Assembly: GCF_000174435.1 (NCBI RefSeq) | Contig: NZ_ACJN02000001.1 | Coordinates: 733,658 to 797,657, forward strand | Direction of reading: 5' to 3' | DNA: 64,000 nt | Origin: Desulfonatronospira thiodismutans ASO3-1 | GTDB taxonomy: Bacteria > Desulfobacterota > Desulfovibrionia > Desulfovibrionales > Desulfonatronovibrionaceae | Part shown: positions 1 to 7,888 of the stretch, piece by piece | Layout: the number at the start of each line of letters is the position of its first letter | How positions within the stretch are numbered: the first letter of the stretch is position 1 | Program-made: the position numbers and the translations under genes | The notes under the pieces: generated by a model | The model's database searches: none | The model's input: only the letters and a program-made list of their open reading frames with translations | What the model was told of the DNA's origin: nothing

Positions 1-910
1 TGACCACATGCCAGCTCAATTCAGGAATCCAGGCAAGTGATATGAGCTGTTTTCTACCATCCAGGTCGGCCCAGAAAGTCTGAACCTGAGCGGGATTTTC
101 CCGGGCCATCTGCATGGCCTGATTCAGTCTTTGAACGTACCCCGGTGTGGAGAAATGGCTCTGTAGAAAAGACTGATGCCTCTCAGGACGCAGCTGCGCA
201 TCAATCTCTGCACCTGAACCATAGGCTATGAGGCTATGGTCCGGATGGGCCTGGATAAGACCTGCCGAGTCCAGAATAACAGGAGTTACCCCGGGTTCAT
301 CCACCGCAATGAACTCCTGGAGAAAGCCGGATAGATCAAGGCCAGTGCCGGCCATGCCAATCTTTTGTTCACCATTCCATACTGGCACATTTATCCAGAC
401 CTTGACTTCATCCAGGTGCACATCCGGATTTACATTGATATTGTAGGTGCCGAACTCCATTGCACTGAAAAACCAGGAATCGTCAGGATTTTCAGGGTCC
501 AGATAATAGCGGGGCTCCTGGCTTTTTTCCTTGTCGGGACCGTTGTAGTAGTAAGCCAGGGTTTCCCGGTTGACTAAAAAATAGCTGCTGTCCTGAAAAA
601 CATCCTGGTATCCCTGTGCTTCCTGAAAAAAGATGGACCTTTTGTTTTCCGAAAGAGGATCCTGCAGCCACTGCCTCAACAGGACTGAGTCTGCAAAGCG
701 CTGGGCCAGGGCCAGCTCTTTGCTTACAGGCTCCTTAATCTCCTGGGCCTTGAGCAGGGTAAAGTTTTCTGTGTAGGCCCGCCCGAAATAGTTCTTGCCG
801 CTCTCCAAGACCTGCCAACCAATGAGGATGGTCGGCACCAGGGCCACCAGACAGGCTGCAACCAGAGCAAGAAGGAATTTTTTGCGGAGGGTAAGCTTGA
901 ATATATTCAT
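1..910 (-). CDS. Membrane-anchored sensor protein, N-terminal part (gene runs off the window)
   Basis: An open frame of 303 codons reads leftward from an ATG at 910 to the window edge without a stop, so only the N-terminal part is present. Residues 1-11 are basic and are followed by a hydrophobic segment (about residues 12-33), then a long polar region. This is the layout of an inner-membrane receptor with a periplasmic Cache-like sensing domain. Phrases such as DSWFFSAME, WINVPVWNG and GMAGTGLDLSGF are typical of the dCache domains of chemoreceptors, diguanylate cyclases and histidine kinases. The output domain lies outside the window, so the class cannot be decided. No strong ribosome-binding site precedes the ATG, but no better start is seen. 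Confidence 0.8.
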   Translation of the reverse strand, partial: MNIFKLTLRKKFLLALVAACLVALVPTILIGWQVLESGKNYFGRAYTENFTLLKAQEIKEPVSKELALAQRFADSVLLRQWLQDPLSENKRSIFFQEAQGYQDVFQDSSYFLVNRETLAYYYNGPDKEKSQEPRYYLDPENPDDSWFFSAMEFGTYNINVNPDVHLDEVKVWINVPVWNGEQKIGMAGTGLDLSGFLQEFIAVDEPGVTPVILDSAGLIQAHPDHSLIAYGSGAEIDAQLRPERHQSFLQSHFSTPGYVQRLNQAMQMARENPAQVQTFWADLDGRKQLISLAWIPELSWHVV

Positions 911-1201
911 TTTTTTAGTTCAGCTGGACAAGCACATTACGCTGCAACAGCTGCATTCAATCTGCTTTAGATTTGTTCGGGACCTGTTCATAACTGCATG
1001 GAAAAAGGCCTTGGGCAGGAAGTGAACCTACAGCCCGAAGTTTTAAGTAACATGGAAGGTTTTAAAATTGCAAGCACTCTTAGGGAAGGTGCCAGGATGG
1101 ATTTGTCACTCACCAAAAAATACAATGACTATTGCCCTTAATAGCAAAGGGCGTTTTTTACCCATTTTCGGTCAAACCTGATCTGGGTAAAAAAGCCAAT
1201 G

Positions 1202-3262
1202 TCATCCTGCCTGCCCGGAATACTGCCGGATCCATTTTTCCAGCTCCTGCCGGTGGATGAGATCCAGCACTTGAAGTTCATCTTTTTCATACCTGATCAT
1301 AAGCCGGTGATAAAGTCCGATGCGCACCCTGTAAACCGAGGAAAGCCGCTCCAGCCTTTTACTCTGGCGCAGGGTGTCCCTGTGGTGCGAGGCAAATCCT
1401 GCTGCGGCCCGCAGGGCTTTGGCTACAATGCCTGCCGGCAGATTCTCGCAGCTTTTTCTGAACTGTTCGGTATATACAGGAATAAACACTTTGTTGACCG
1501 CCAGGCCATCTTCCTGGGCCGGTTCCTGCTCAACATCTTCAGACTTTTCCTTGTCCTGCCCGGCCTGATCCTGAGTTTTGTACTTTTCCTTCTGCTTGGA
1601 CTCAAGCTGGCTGCGCAACCTGCTGCGCTCATTCTGCTGCTCTTTGATTTCCATTTTCAAACGCTCAATACGCCGCTTTAAATGAGCAACATCGGCCTGC
1701 TCCCCGGTCCGGTCCTGACTTTGAGCCTGCTCTGCACCGCCGGTCTTTTTGAGTCTGTTTTCCTTTTCCAGCCTCTCGCTCAGATTTTCAAGTTCACGTT
1801 CCTTGTCCCGCAATTCCCGCTCCTGCCTGAGAGCATCACGGCGTCCTTCTGAGATTTGTTGTTTAAGCTCCTGGATCTCCCTGTCTTTGGCCTCGAGATC
1901 AACATCCTGCTCAAACTTATCCATGGACCATTCCAGATAATCTTCAACAGGGTCATCCAGGGGATCAAGGTCCAGATCCGCTCTGGAACTGCGAAGAACA
2001 TTCATTAAGAATTTACTATCCAGAAAAGAGCCCCTTTCATCCAGCAAAGCTGAACGAATGAAGATTATGCTCAGGGCGGGAAACAGTTTTTCAAAGCAAA
2101 AAGCAAAGTCCACAGGATTATAATTGAAAAAATCGTCCTGGTTGCTGAGAACATTTTGACAGTACTTTTCCATCTCCATAAACAGATCTTTGTTTTCCAG
2201 GAGAAACATGTGAAAATCTCTGCAGGCATAGTCTGGTTCATCTTCCGGTAAATGGCTGCGAATCAATTTAGACAACTCAAGATTGCCGTCATCCAGGGCT
2301 TCTTGCTCAAGGTCATGCATACGCTCAAGGGCAAACTGCTCCTTTTCCGGTCTGCCCTTGAGCTCCAAAAGCATATTGTAGCCTGTTTCAAGCAGGCCGA
2401 AAGAGACGGCCTTCCGGTATGCAGCTAACAACTGCCTGGGGTTGAGTTTTTCAGGATCAACCTTTTTCAGCTGGTATGCCCGCATATTGTCAATAACGCC
2501 GGTGTCTTCCACCAGATCCGGCGAAGCCATCACTTGAGACATGGTCAAGCCGGCATAGGGGGATGCATCATGAAGAAGCTCCTCGTCCTTTTCCAGGCAG
2601 CATTTTTTATATTTTTTGCCGCTGCCGCAATGACATGGTGCATTTCTGCTGATTTTGGCCACAGGCCGGCGGACTGTTTGAGATCTGCCGATGTAGCTGG
2701 GAGCTCTGGACCTGGGCAGTTCTTCATGAATGTCTTTTTCCACCAGAATTGGCAGAGATTTGCTCAGCCAGTCATTGTCCTGCAGCATGTTCAAGGCTGC
2801 CTGAATATAAACCCTGGTCTCGGGAAGCAGTAAGCCGTGCTGCATTTTTGTCAGAACCTTTTTTACTTCCTGATTCCTGGTGCCCGACCTGATACTTAAC
2901 TCTGCCGCAAGTACAGCGGCCAGCACATTTCTCTGACTGGAAATATCCCTGGCTGTGGCAAGGTCAAGCAATGGTCCTATAGATTCTTCATCCTGGTCCC
3001 GAAAGGGATAAATAAAATCATCCAGGTTATCCACAACTTTCAGTGACTGACACAGTACCTGGGGGTCAAAACGCATTCTTTCCCAGGCAACGGCATTGAG
3101 CATAATGCCCAGGGCCTTATCTTCGCCATCATAAATCAGCTTCTGCATGAGATCTGTTAGATCCTGAGATGGCATCTGAGCCAGGTCCCTGGCCAGTTCT
3201 GAAACTGAAGGCGCACAACGATCAGTTTTACGCAGCCTTTCTATCAGCTTTCCATTAATCAT
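1202..3262 (-). CDS. SEC-C motif / coiled-coil protein with a C-terminal RelE/ParE-like domain
   Basis: A 686-residue protein with a mosaic layout. Residues 1-200 look helical and repeat-like. Residues 206-222 hold a SEC-C zinc motif (RNAPCHCGSGKKYKKCC), the C-X-C...C-C signature found at the end of SecA and in many unrelated proteins. Residues 455-565 are a long charged coiled coil rich in E, R, K and Q. Residues 590-680 resemble RelE/ParE-type toxins: a helix pair, then SSVYRVRIGLYHRLMIRY and a strand ending ELQVLDLIHRQELEKW. The fold call for the C-terminal part is by eye. No antitoxin gene is adjacent, so this is probably not a classical toxin and may be an RNA- or ribosome-binding module. 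The gene stands alone on its strand. An 11-bp palindrome (1154-1164 / 1184-1194) lies just past the stop. Confidence 0.75.
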   Translation of the reverse strand: MINGKLIERLRKTDRCAPSVSELARDLAQMPSQDLTDLMQKLIYDGEDKALGIMLNAVAWERMRFDPQVLCQSLKVVDNLDDFIYPFRDQDEESIGPLLDLATARDISSQRNVLAAVLAAELSIRSGTRNQEVKKVLTKMQHGLLLPETRVYIQAALNMLQDNDWLSKSLPILVEKDIHEELPRSRAPSYIGRSQTVRRPVAKISRNAPCHCGSGKKYKKCCLEKDEELLHDASPYAGLTMSQVMASPDLVEDTGVIDNMRAYQLKKVDPEKLNPRQLLAAYRKAVSFGLLETGYNMLLELKGRPEKEQFALERMHDLEQEALDDGNLELSKLIRSHLPEDEPDYACRDFHMFLLENKDLFMEMEKYCQNVLSNQDDFFNYNPVDFAFCFEKLFPALSIIFIRSALLDERGSFLDSKFLMNVLRSSRADLDLDPLDDPVEDYLEWSMDKFEQDVDLEAKDREIQELKQQISEGRRDALRQERELRDKERELENLSERLEKENRLKKTGGAEQAQSQDRTGEQADVAHLKRRIERLKMEIKEQQNERSRLRSQLESKQKEKYKTQDQAGQDKEKSEDVEQEPAQEDGLAVNKVFIPVYTEQFRKSCENLPAGIVAKALRAAAGFASHHRDTLRQSKRLERLSSVYRVRIGLYHRLMIRYEKDELQVLDLIHRQELEKWIRQYSGQAG

Positions 3263-3925
3263 AATCTGCTTGAGAGTTAAAAGTTATGAGTTGATTGCTA
3301 CCAGACGTCCCTCCGGGGTCAGCAGGTCGACCACTGCCGTTTTTGGGTTCAGATTCAGCCGTAACTCTACAGGGGGGAGATTTGCCAATTTGCCTGTCTG
3401 CCAGGCGGGTAATGCCTTGCTGGGGATCTTTTATTCTTCAAAACCGTGTGTGCGGAGCACCCGTGTGCCCGCTAAAATTCCGCAGGACAGCAAAGCGTAT
3501 TTTAGTCGGGTGTACGACTGAAGGCTTCCCGTGCCAAAGAAGATTTTTTTGGCACCCCAGTTTAATGCCCTGCGGGCTAGCTCGTTGAGCTATTCAACGG
3601 GGCAGGCTGGCAACTTCGTTGCACACCCCGGTGAAACCCGCTGCGCTGACCCAGCACTCACTTTTCCATTTGTTTGCTTGTGATGAAACCGAAATTATTA
3701 AAGTGAGTGCTGGGTGTTTCACGGGGCGAGCGGGCGGCTCTGCCGCTCACGGCTGGGGAGTACGCCTCAAGCCTATTCCCGGTGGCGATTGCTGGCTCCC
3801 CCTGAATGGCTACATTCAGCCTAAGCCAGAAGCAGCTTCGAAGCAAGAGCTGCATGTAAGGCGCTTAGCACAGATTTCAAGCATGTTGGCAACTTTTTCT
3901 GACACCCTGCCCCTCTGGATTAGAC
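3263..3925. repeat. Gene-free repeat region with the first copy of a dispersed 'E' repeat
   Basis: No credible gene lies between the SEC-C gene and the next repeat. Positions about 3430-3565 are matched, inverted and with high identity, by 22755-22880; the shared part includes a GTGTGTGCGGAGCACC block, a GCAGGACAGCAAAG block and a poly-T followed by GGCAC. Positions about 3650-3712 form a long hairpin with arms CCCAGCACTCACTTT and AAAGTGAGTGCTGGG. The same arm recurs in other repeats of this window. Confidence 0.6.
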
Positions 3926-4097
3926 GTAACCATTCAGGGGGCAGATACCGGCCAGGGGACAGTCCCCGCGACACTTTTACTGCACAACTGAAAAGTACAG
4001 ACGCAAAATTTTGTGAAGCATCATAATCATCACTTAGCGGGGACAGTCCCCTGGCCTTGTGCCATCAGCCACCACCGAGGTCCCCCTGAATGGTTAC
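3926..4097. mobile_element. MITE-like element, family A, copy A1
   Basis: A 172-bp non-coding element bounded by perfect 16-bp inverted repeats, GTAACCATTCAGGGGG at the left end and its complement at the right. Inside are two palindromic GGGGACAGTCCCC blocks, with GCGACACTTTT and ACGCAAAATTTTG between them. Diverged copies with the same order of parts lie at 5054-5215, 24227-24403, 33287-33465 and 44756-44923, and a 44-bp solo at 9402-9445. No transposase is encoded, so mobility would require an enzyme supplied elsewhere. Confidence 0.7.
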
Positions 4098-4129
4098 GAT
4101 TAGACTATGCGCACGGCGTAAACTCCCCT

Positions 4130-4303
4130 CCCATGGAAGAAAGTATGGCGGTATGGGGGTATCCATGTGTGGGTGTAAAGATGTTTTGACTCCCATACTC
4201 CCATACGCCCTTACTCCCATACTTCTTAAGGCCGGGGGTGGTTATAACCGACCTTTTCATTATCTCTCCCCTCCTTAGCCAAGGAGGGGCCGGGGGTGGT
4301 TGT
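4130..4303. repeat. Composite repeat: family C hairpin followed by family B element
   Basis: Positions about 4138-4225 carry imperfect inverted runs of GTATGGGGGTATCC and its complement; a second copy is at 58706-58795. It is followed at 4264-4303 by a family B hairpin, CCCCTCCTTAGCC/AAGGAGGGG plus GGGGGTGGTT. The same C-then-B order is repeated at 58.7-58.9 kb, so the two parts probably moved or were duplicated together. Confidence 0.65.
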
Positions 4304-4475
4304 ATGAGCTCCCTTCCTTTTTCAAATGATGCCCCGAATGGGCCTCTTTTTCTGTGCAGGATCGCCGGAAAAAACCCAGTACTTTTTGCAGACGCATCAG
4401 ACTTGACTGGAGAAATAAAAACATTCAGATTTATTAGACCAGAACCTTGACAAGTATACAAAAAAGGAGAAGCTT

Positions 4476-4985
4476 ATGGATGTTATTGAGGCCATTATGA
4501 ACCGGAGAAGTATTCGCAAATATAAAGACAAGCCGGTCACTGATGAACAGATAAAAACCATCCTTGAAGCTGCCATGGTGGCCCCCAGCGCAGGCAATGC
4601 TCAACCCTGGCACTTTATTATCTGCCGGGACAAGGAAACCCAGTCCAAAGTCAAGGAAATCAACCCCTATGCTGCAATGGCTGATAAAGCCCCGCTGGGC
4701 ATTCTTGTCTGTGCTGATTTGAGTCTGGAAAAATTCCCCGGGTACTGGGTCCAGGACTGTTCAGCGGCCACCCAGAATATTCTTTTGGCTGCTCACAGCC
4801 TTGGGCTTGGTTCAGTATGGACAGGGATTCATCCTATCAAGGAAAGAGAGGAGGGTTTCCAGAAACTGTTCAATCTTCCAGACCAGGTAATTCCCCTGGC
4901 CTATGTCGTCATCGGGTACCCCGACCAGGACCACAAGACACCCAGCAGATACAAACCTGAAAGAATACACTACGACAAGTGGTGA
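4476..4985 (+). CDS. Nitroreductase family protein (FMN-dependent)
   Basis: A 169-residue protein of the compact nitroreductase type, which uses FMN and NAD(P)H to reduce nitro groups, quinones or similar acceptors in the cytoplasm, usually as a homodimer. The N-terminal RRSIRKYKDKPV is the family's FMN-phosphate-binding signature, followed by APSAGNAQPWHF. Residues LLAAHSLGLGSVWTG match the conserved core near the C-terminal half. The length is typical of the short subgroup. A good AAAAAAGGAG ribosome-binding site precedes the ATG. The gene is monocistronic and flanked on both sides by repeats. The natural substrate cannot be told from sequence. Confidence 0.92.
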   Translation: MDVIEAIMNRRSIRKYKDKPVTDEQIKTILEAAMVAPSAGNAQPWHFIICRDKETQSKVKEINPYAAMADKAPLGILVCADLSLEKFPGYWVQDCSAATQNILLAAHSLGLGSVWTGIHPIKEREEGFQKLFNLPDQVIPLAYVVIGYPDQDHKTPSRYKPERIHYDKW

Positions 4986-5053
4986 TTTTTCCAGCACAAG
5001 CGTACCATACCCGGCTAAAAAAGCTGAGTGCAATGGGACTTGTCCCTGCAAAC

Positions 5054-5215
5054 GTAACCATTAACGGCCCTGGGGACAGTCCCCGCGACACCTTTCCTGC
5101 AGAATACAAAAAGTTCAGACGCTAAATTTTGCCAAGCTGCATAATCATTACTTAGTGGGGGACAGTCCCCAGGGCCTTGTGCCGGGAACTACCACCGAGG
5201 ACTCCCATGAATGCC
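5054..5215. mobile_element. MITE-like element, family A, copy A2
   Basis: Diverged copy of the family A element: a GTAACCATT left end, paired GGGGACAGTCCCC blocks at about 5071-5085 and 5158-5170, and a degraded right end (CCCATGAATGCC). It lies just past the stop of the transglutaminase gene and could affect the 3' end of that operon's mRNA. Confidence 0.6.
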
Positions 5216-5220
5216 TTCAT

Positions 5221-6072
5221 TTACCTGAGTCTTTTCATGTGCACGCTGTGTTCCATGCTGGAACGCGCCTCGTTTCCCCGGTATGTTCCCACTACAGGCA
5301 TGATGTTTTCCAGGTCCGGTGCTGCTGCCAGGGCTACGTGGCGGTCCGCCACTGCCAGACCATGGGATGGATCATAGCCGCGCCAGCCCGCCCCGGGAAG
5401 ATAAACCTCGGCCCAGGCATGCAGCTCTGCCTCCAGAATGTCTTCATCTCCTTCCTGGTATCCGCTAACAAACCTCGAGGCTATTCCCAGCTGCCTGCAA
5501 AACTCCACAAACAGTGCAGAGAGGTCTCTGCAGCACCCCTGCCTGGTTTCTAAAAGCCTGGATGGGGGTATAATCCCTGTGTCCCATCGCTGCTCCAGCT
5601 TGACATGCTCGAAGATCCAGTTAGTCAGTTGAGACAGAAGGCTTACCACATGGTTTTCATCTCTTTTGCAGGTGTCTGGGTCAAACCAGGAAAAGAAATT
5701 GTCGAGCCGAGAAAACCGGGGGGTGAGACAGGATTTAAGGTCGGTTTTCTCCTGGTGGTTTAGACCTGGGGGAATGCCTTGACTGGAGCCCGGCAAGACA
5801 AAATCAAAGGGGTTTGTGCGCAGCGTCTGTACTTTGGAAGTACTTTTTATCTGCATTATGGAATGAAAGCCTTCAAACCAGGCCAGTACAAAGGAGTTCC
5901 CCCAAACGTCCAGCCCAGTGGAGTAACCCGTGGGCAGAGGGTCTATGCTGATACTGTGCTTCAGCACCTTTTGCCCGGGATCATTGCGGGGATAAAGTCT
6001 TAAATAGTGGGGCTCAAAAAAGACTCCCCTGTTAAAATGGTAAACAGTGGTGTTGGTTATGGAATAGATCAA
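5221..6072 (-). CDS. Transglutaminase-like cysteine protease of the Anbu operon
   Basis: A 283-residue protein with an N-terminal beta-rich domain (about 1-95, starting MIYSITNTTVYHF) as in bacterial transglutaminase-like proteins, then a papain-fold core. The catalytic triad is visible: Cys181 in RQGCCRDLS, His218 in ELHAWAEVYLPG and Asp234 in GYDPSHG. Such enzymes usually act as peptidases or amidases. The start overlaps the end of the Anbu gene by 4 nt (ATGA), indicating translational coupling. In this operon it is the last of four genes, the standard arrangement of the Anbu cluster, in which a predicted ligase makes a peptide-like product and peptidases process it. The product and substrate are unknown. 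Confidence 0.9.
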   Translation of the reverse strand: MIYSITNTTVYHFNRGVFFEPHYLRLYPRNDPGQKVLKHSISIDPLPTGYSTGLDVWGNSFVLAWFEGFHSIMQIKSTSKVQTLRTNPFDFVLPGSSQGIPPGLNHQEKTDLKSCLTPRFSRLDNFFSWFDPDTCKRDENHVVSLLSQLTNWIFEHVKLEQRWDTGIIPPSRLLETRQGCCRDLSALFVEFCRQLGIASRFVSGYQEGDEDILEAELHAWAEVYLPGAGWRGYDPSHGLAVADRHVALAAAPDLENIMPVVGTYRGNEARSSMEHSVHMKRLR

Positions 6073-6854
6073 TTCTGTCTACCATCCGGGGGCTCTATTG
6101 GACTGCGTTTTTCAGGATTTACTTTAGTCAGCCTGGCAGCTATGTCTTCCACCCATTCCGAGGGTAGTTCGTGAACTAAGGACCTCAGCTTTTCCTGCCA
6201 CCAGGTGGAAATCTCGGACAGTTCATCCTTTTCGTAGCGGTGAGTGACCATGTTTCCGGCATTCCGGTAGTAAAGGATGACATCTACAGGAAAGTCGACA
6301 TCAGAAGCGCTTATCCTGGTGGAATCGAAGGCCAGGCAGCCCACTTTTAAGGCAAAAGAGAGATCGTCTGTATATTTAAGAGTCCTGTCCAGAACCGGCT
6401 TGCCATATCCGCTTTCGCCTATTATGTGATACGGGGTGCCCGGAGTTATTATCACCCAGTTTCCTTCGGGGTAAACAAGGAAAAGCTGATGCGCGGCATC
6501 GTTTTTCAGCTGTCCCCCTACAAGCATGTGCATGTTGAAGGAAAGCCCGTTCTGCTTCAGGAAGGCACCGTCCTCTTCAGCCACAACCCTTATGTGCCTG
6601 GATATAGCATTTACCGCCTTATAAATCCGGTCAAAAGGCTCCTCCCTTTGCCCCAGTTCTTCATCGAAATAGATTATCACCTTGTCCCGGATGGATCGCA
6701 GCCCGGAACTCATGATGAAAAAAGCCCCATTGCCGTTTCCAAAATTGTAACAAGTAATCTTGGGGGCGCTGGTCAGTTCTTTGCCCGAGGTGATCCTGGT
6801 ATCAGCAATCCCCACGAGTCCCTGTTCTACTGCTATACCCAGACAGAAAGTCAT
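6069..6854 (-). CDS. Anbu, ancestral beta-type proteasome-like protease
   Basis: Proteasome beta-fold peptidase of the Anbu family. The start is placed at the ATG at 6854 because GGAG lies 8 nt upstream and because it gives MTFCLGIAV, putting Thr2 at the N-terminus where these N-terminal nucleophile enzymes need it. A GTG three codons upstream touches the ribosome-binding site and is less likely. Asp18 (GIADTR) and Lys32 (APKIT) match the conserved catalytic partners. Length is 261 residues, normal for Anbu. Family members assemble into open helical rings rather than the closed barrels of HslV. The gene lies between the alpha-E gene and the transglutaminase gene, which it overlaps by 4 nt. 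Confidence 0.93.
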   Translation of the reverse strand: MTFCLGIAVEQGLVGIADTRITSGKELTSAPKITCYNFGNGNGAFFIMSSGLRSIRDKVIIYFDEELGQREEPFDRIYKAVNAISRHIRVVAEEDGAFLKQNGLSFNMHMLVGGQLKNDAAHQLFLVYPEGNWVIITPGTPYHIIGESGYGKPVLDRTLKYTDDLSFALKVGCLAFDSTRISASDVDFPVDVILYYRNAGNMVTHRYEKDELSEISTWWQEKLRSLVHELPSEWVEDIAARLTKVNPEKRSPIEPPDGRQN

Positions 6855-6878
6855 GCAATACACTCCTTTTTATGTAAA

Positions 6879-7874
6879 TCAGCCACCGGCATTAATCTGC
6901 TCCTGAACAACCTCCTGCTGAACACCAGGCCATAAAGAGAAAAAAGTGTCAAACACTGCTGTGTCCAGCCTGTTCATCTTCATTTGCAGCTCCTCGGTGA
7001 ATTCATGCAGCCCCTGATCAAATATATCCTGTATGGTTTTGTATGAGAGACTGGAACAGATCTGCCCCAGGTATCTCTCCGCGGAAGTGGTAAATCGCCC
7101 CAGGTTGTTGCCGGTAAGGTCGTGCAGGCATGACTGGGCCTGGGACAGACAGTACAGGATGGAGCGGGGAAATACCCGGTCCAGTATGAGAAACTCAGCT
7201 ACTTTTTCCGGCACTATTCTGCCGTAATCGTGCCTGAAGGCCTGAAATCCGCTGACAGCCTTAAGCAGAGCCCCCCACTGAATATAATCCAGCGTGGACC
7301 CCACATGGTTGATGCTGGGCAGAAGCATGAAGTATTTTACGTCAAGAATCCGTGATGTTTTATCCGCTCTTTCCAGTAAGGCTCCCAGACGAAAAAAACG
7401 CCATGGCTCATTATGGGACATGGTTTCCCAGGCGATGCCGCCTATGGTCAGGCTCCTCCACTTTACATCCGCGCAGAAGCTGTTGGGCATCATTTGAATT
7501 GTTTCCGGGCGTTCACAGGCATGCTGGACCTGATGATACAGTACATTAATGGCCTCCCACATGTCAGCCGGCAGAATATCCCTGACAAAAATGGCATTTT
7601 GCCTGGCTGCCCTGGCGCAGGACAGTATGGAGTTGGGATTGACCGGATCCGCGGTCAGAAAATAAATGCAGCCCTCTTTGCTCTCTTCCTGATACCTGGC
7701 CTGGAAATCCTTGTAGTCCCCCGTGGTAACCACCAGGGGCATCCACTGGTCAAGGTACTGGTCCTGGACATCCAGGGTCAAATGCCAGTTGACATCCAGA
7801 AATCTGGCTATGTTTCCGGCCCGTTCCAGGTACCTGCTCATCCAGTATACTGCATCCGCTGCTCGGCTCAGCAT
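6879..7874 (-). CDS. Alpha-E domain protein (DUF403)
   Basis: A 331-residue, almost all-helical protein starting MLSRAADAVYWMSRYLERAGN, the hallmark of the alpha-E family. Further family features are NFCADVKWRSL-type and FFRLGALLERADKTSRILD segments. Its biochemical role is not established. It almost always sits beside circularly permuted ATP-grasp and transglutaminase genes, and comparative work proposed that the set makes or modifies a peptide-like molecule. Its Shine-Dalgarno (TAGGAGG) overlaps the stop codon of the upstream ATP-grasp gene, so translation of the two is probably coupled. Confidence 0.93.
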   Translation of the reverse strand: MLSRAADAVYWMSRYLERAGNIARFLDVNWHLTLDVQDQYLDQWMPLVVTTGDYKDFQARYQEESKEGCIYFLTADPVNPNSILSCARAARQNAIFVRDILPADMWEAINVLYHQVQHACERPETIQMMPNSFCADVKWRSLTIGGIAWETMSHNEPWRFFRLGALLERADKTSRILDVKYFMLLPSINHVGSTLDYIQWGALLKAVSGFQAFRHDYGRIVPEKVAEFLILDRVFPRSILYCLSQAQSCLHDLTGNNLGRFTTSAERYLGQICSSLSYKTIQDIFDQGLHEFTEELQMKMNRLDTAVFDTFFSLWPGVQQEVVQEQINAGG

Positions 7875-7888
7875 AAGACAAAAACCTC

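Noticed and set aside
1134-1159. Short GCCCTT/AAGGGC hairpin with T-run on the plus strand
   Set aside because: It has the form of a weak terminator, but no plus-strand gene ends there; both flanking genes read leftward.
1154-1194. 11-bp palindrome TTTTTTACCCA / TGGGTAAAAAA after the SEC-C gene
   Set aside because: Neither strand has a T-run after the stem, so it cannot be called a terminator; too little to call it an operator.
3619-4450. Plus- and minus-strand open frames between 3.3 and 4.5 kb
   Set aside because: All lie in dispersed palindromic repeats and show no protein family features.
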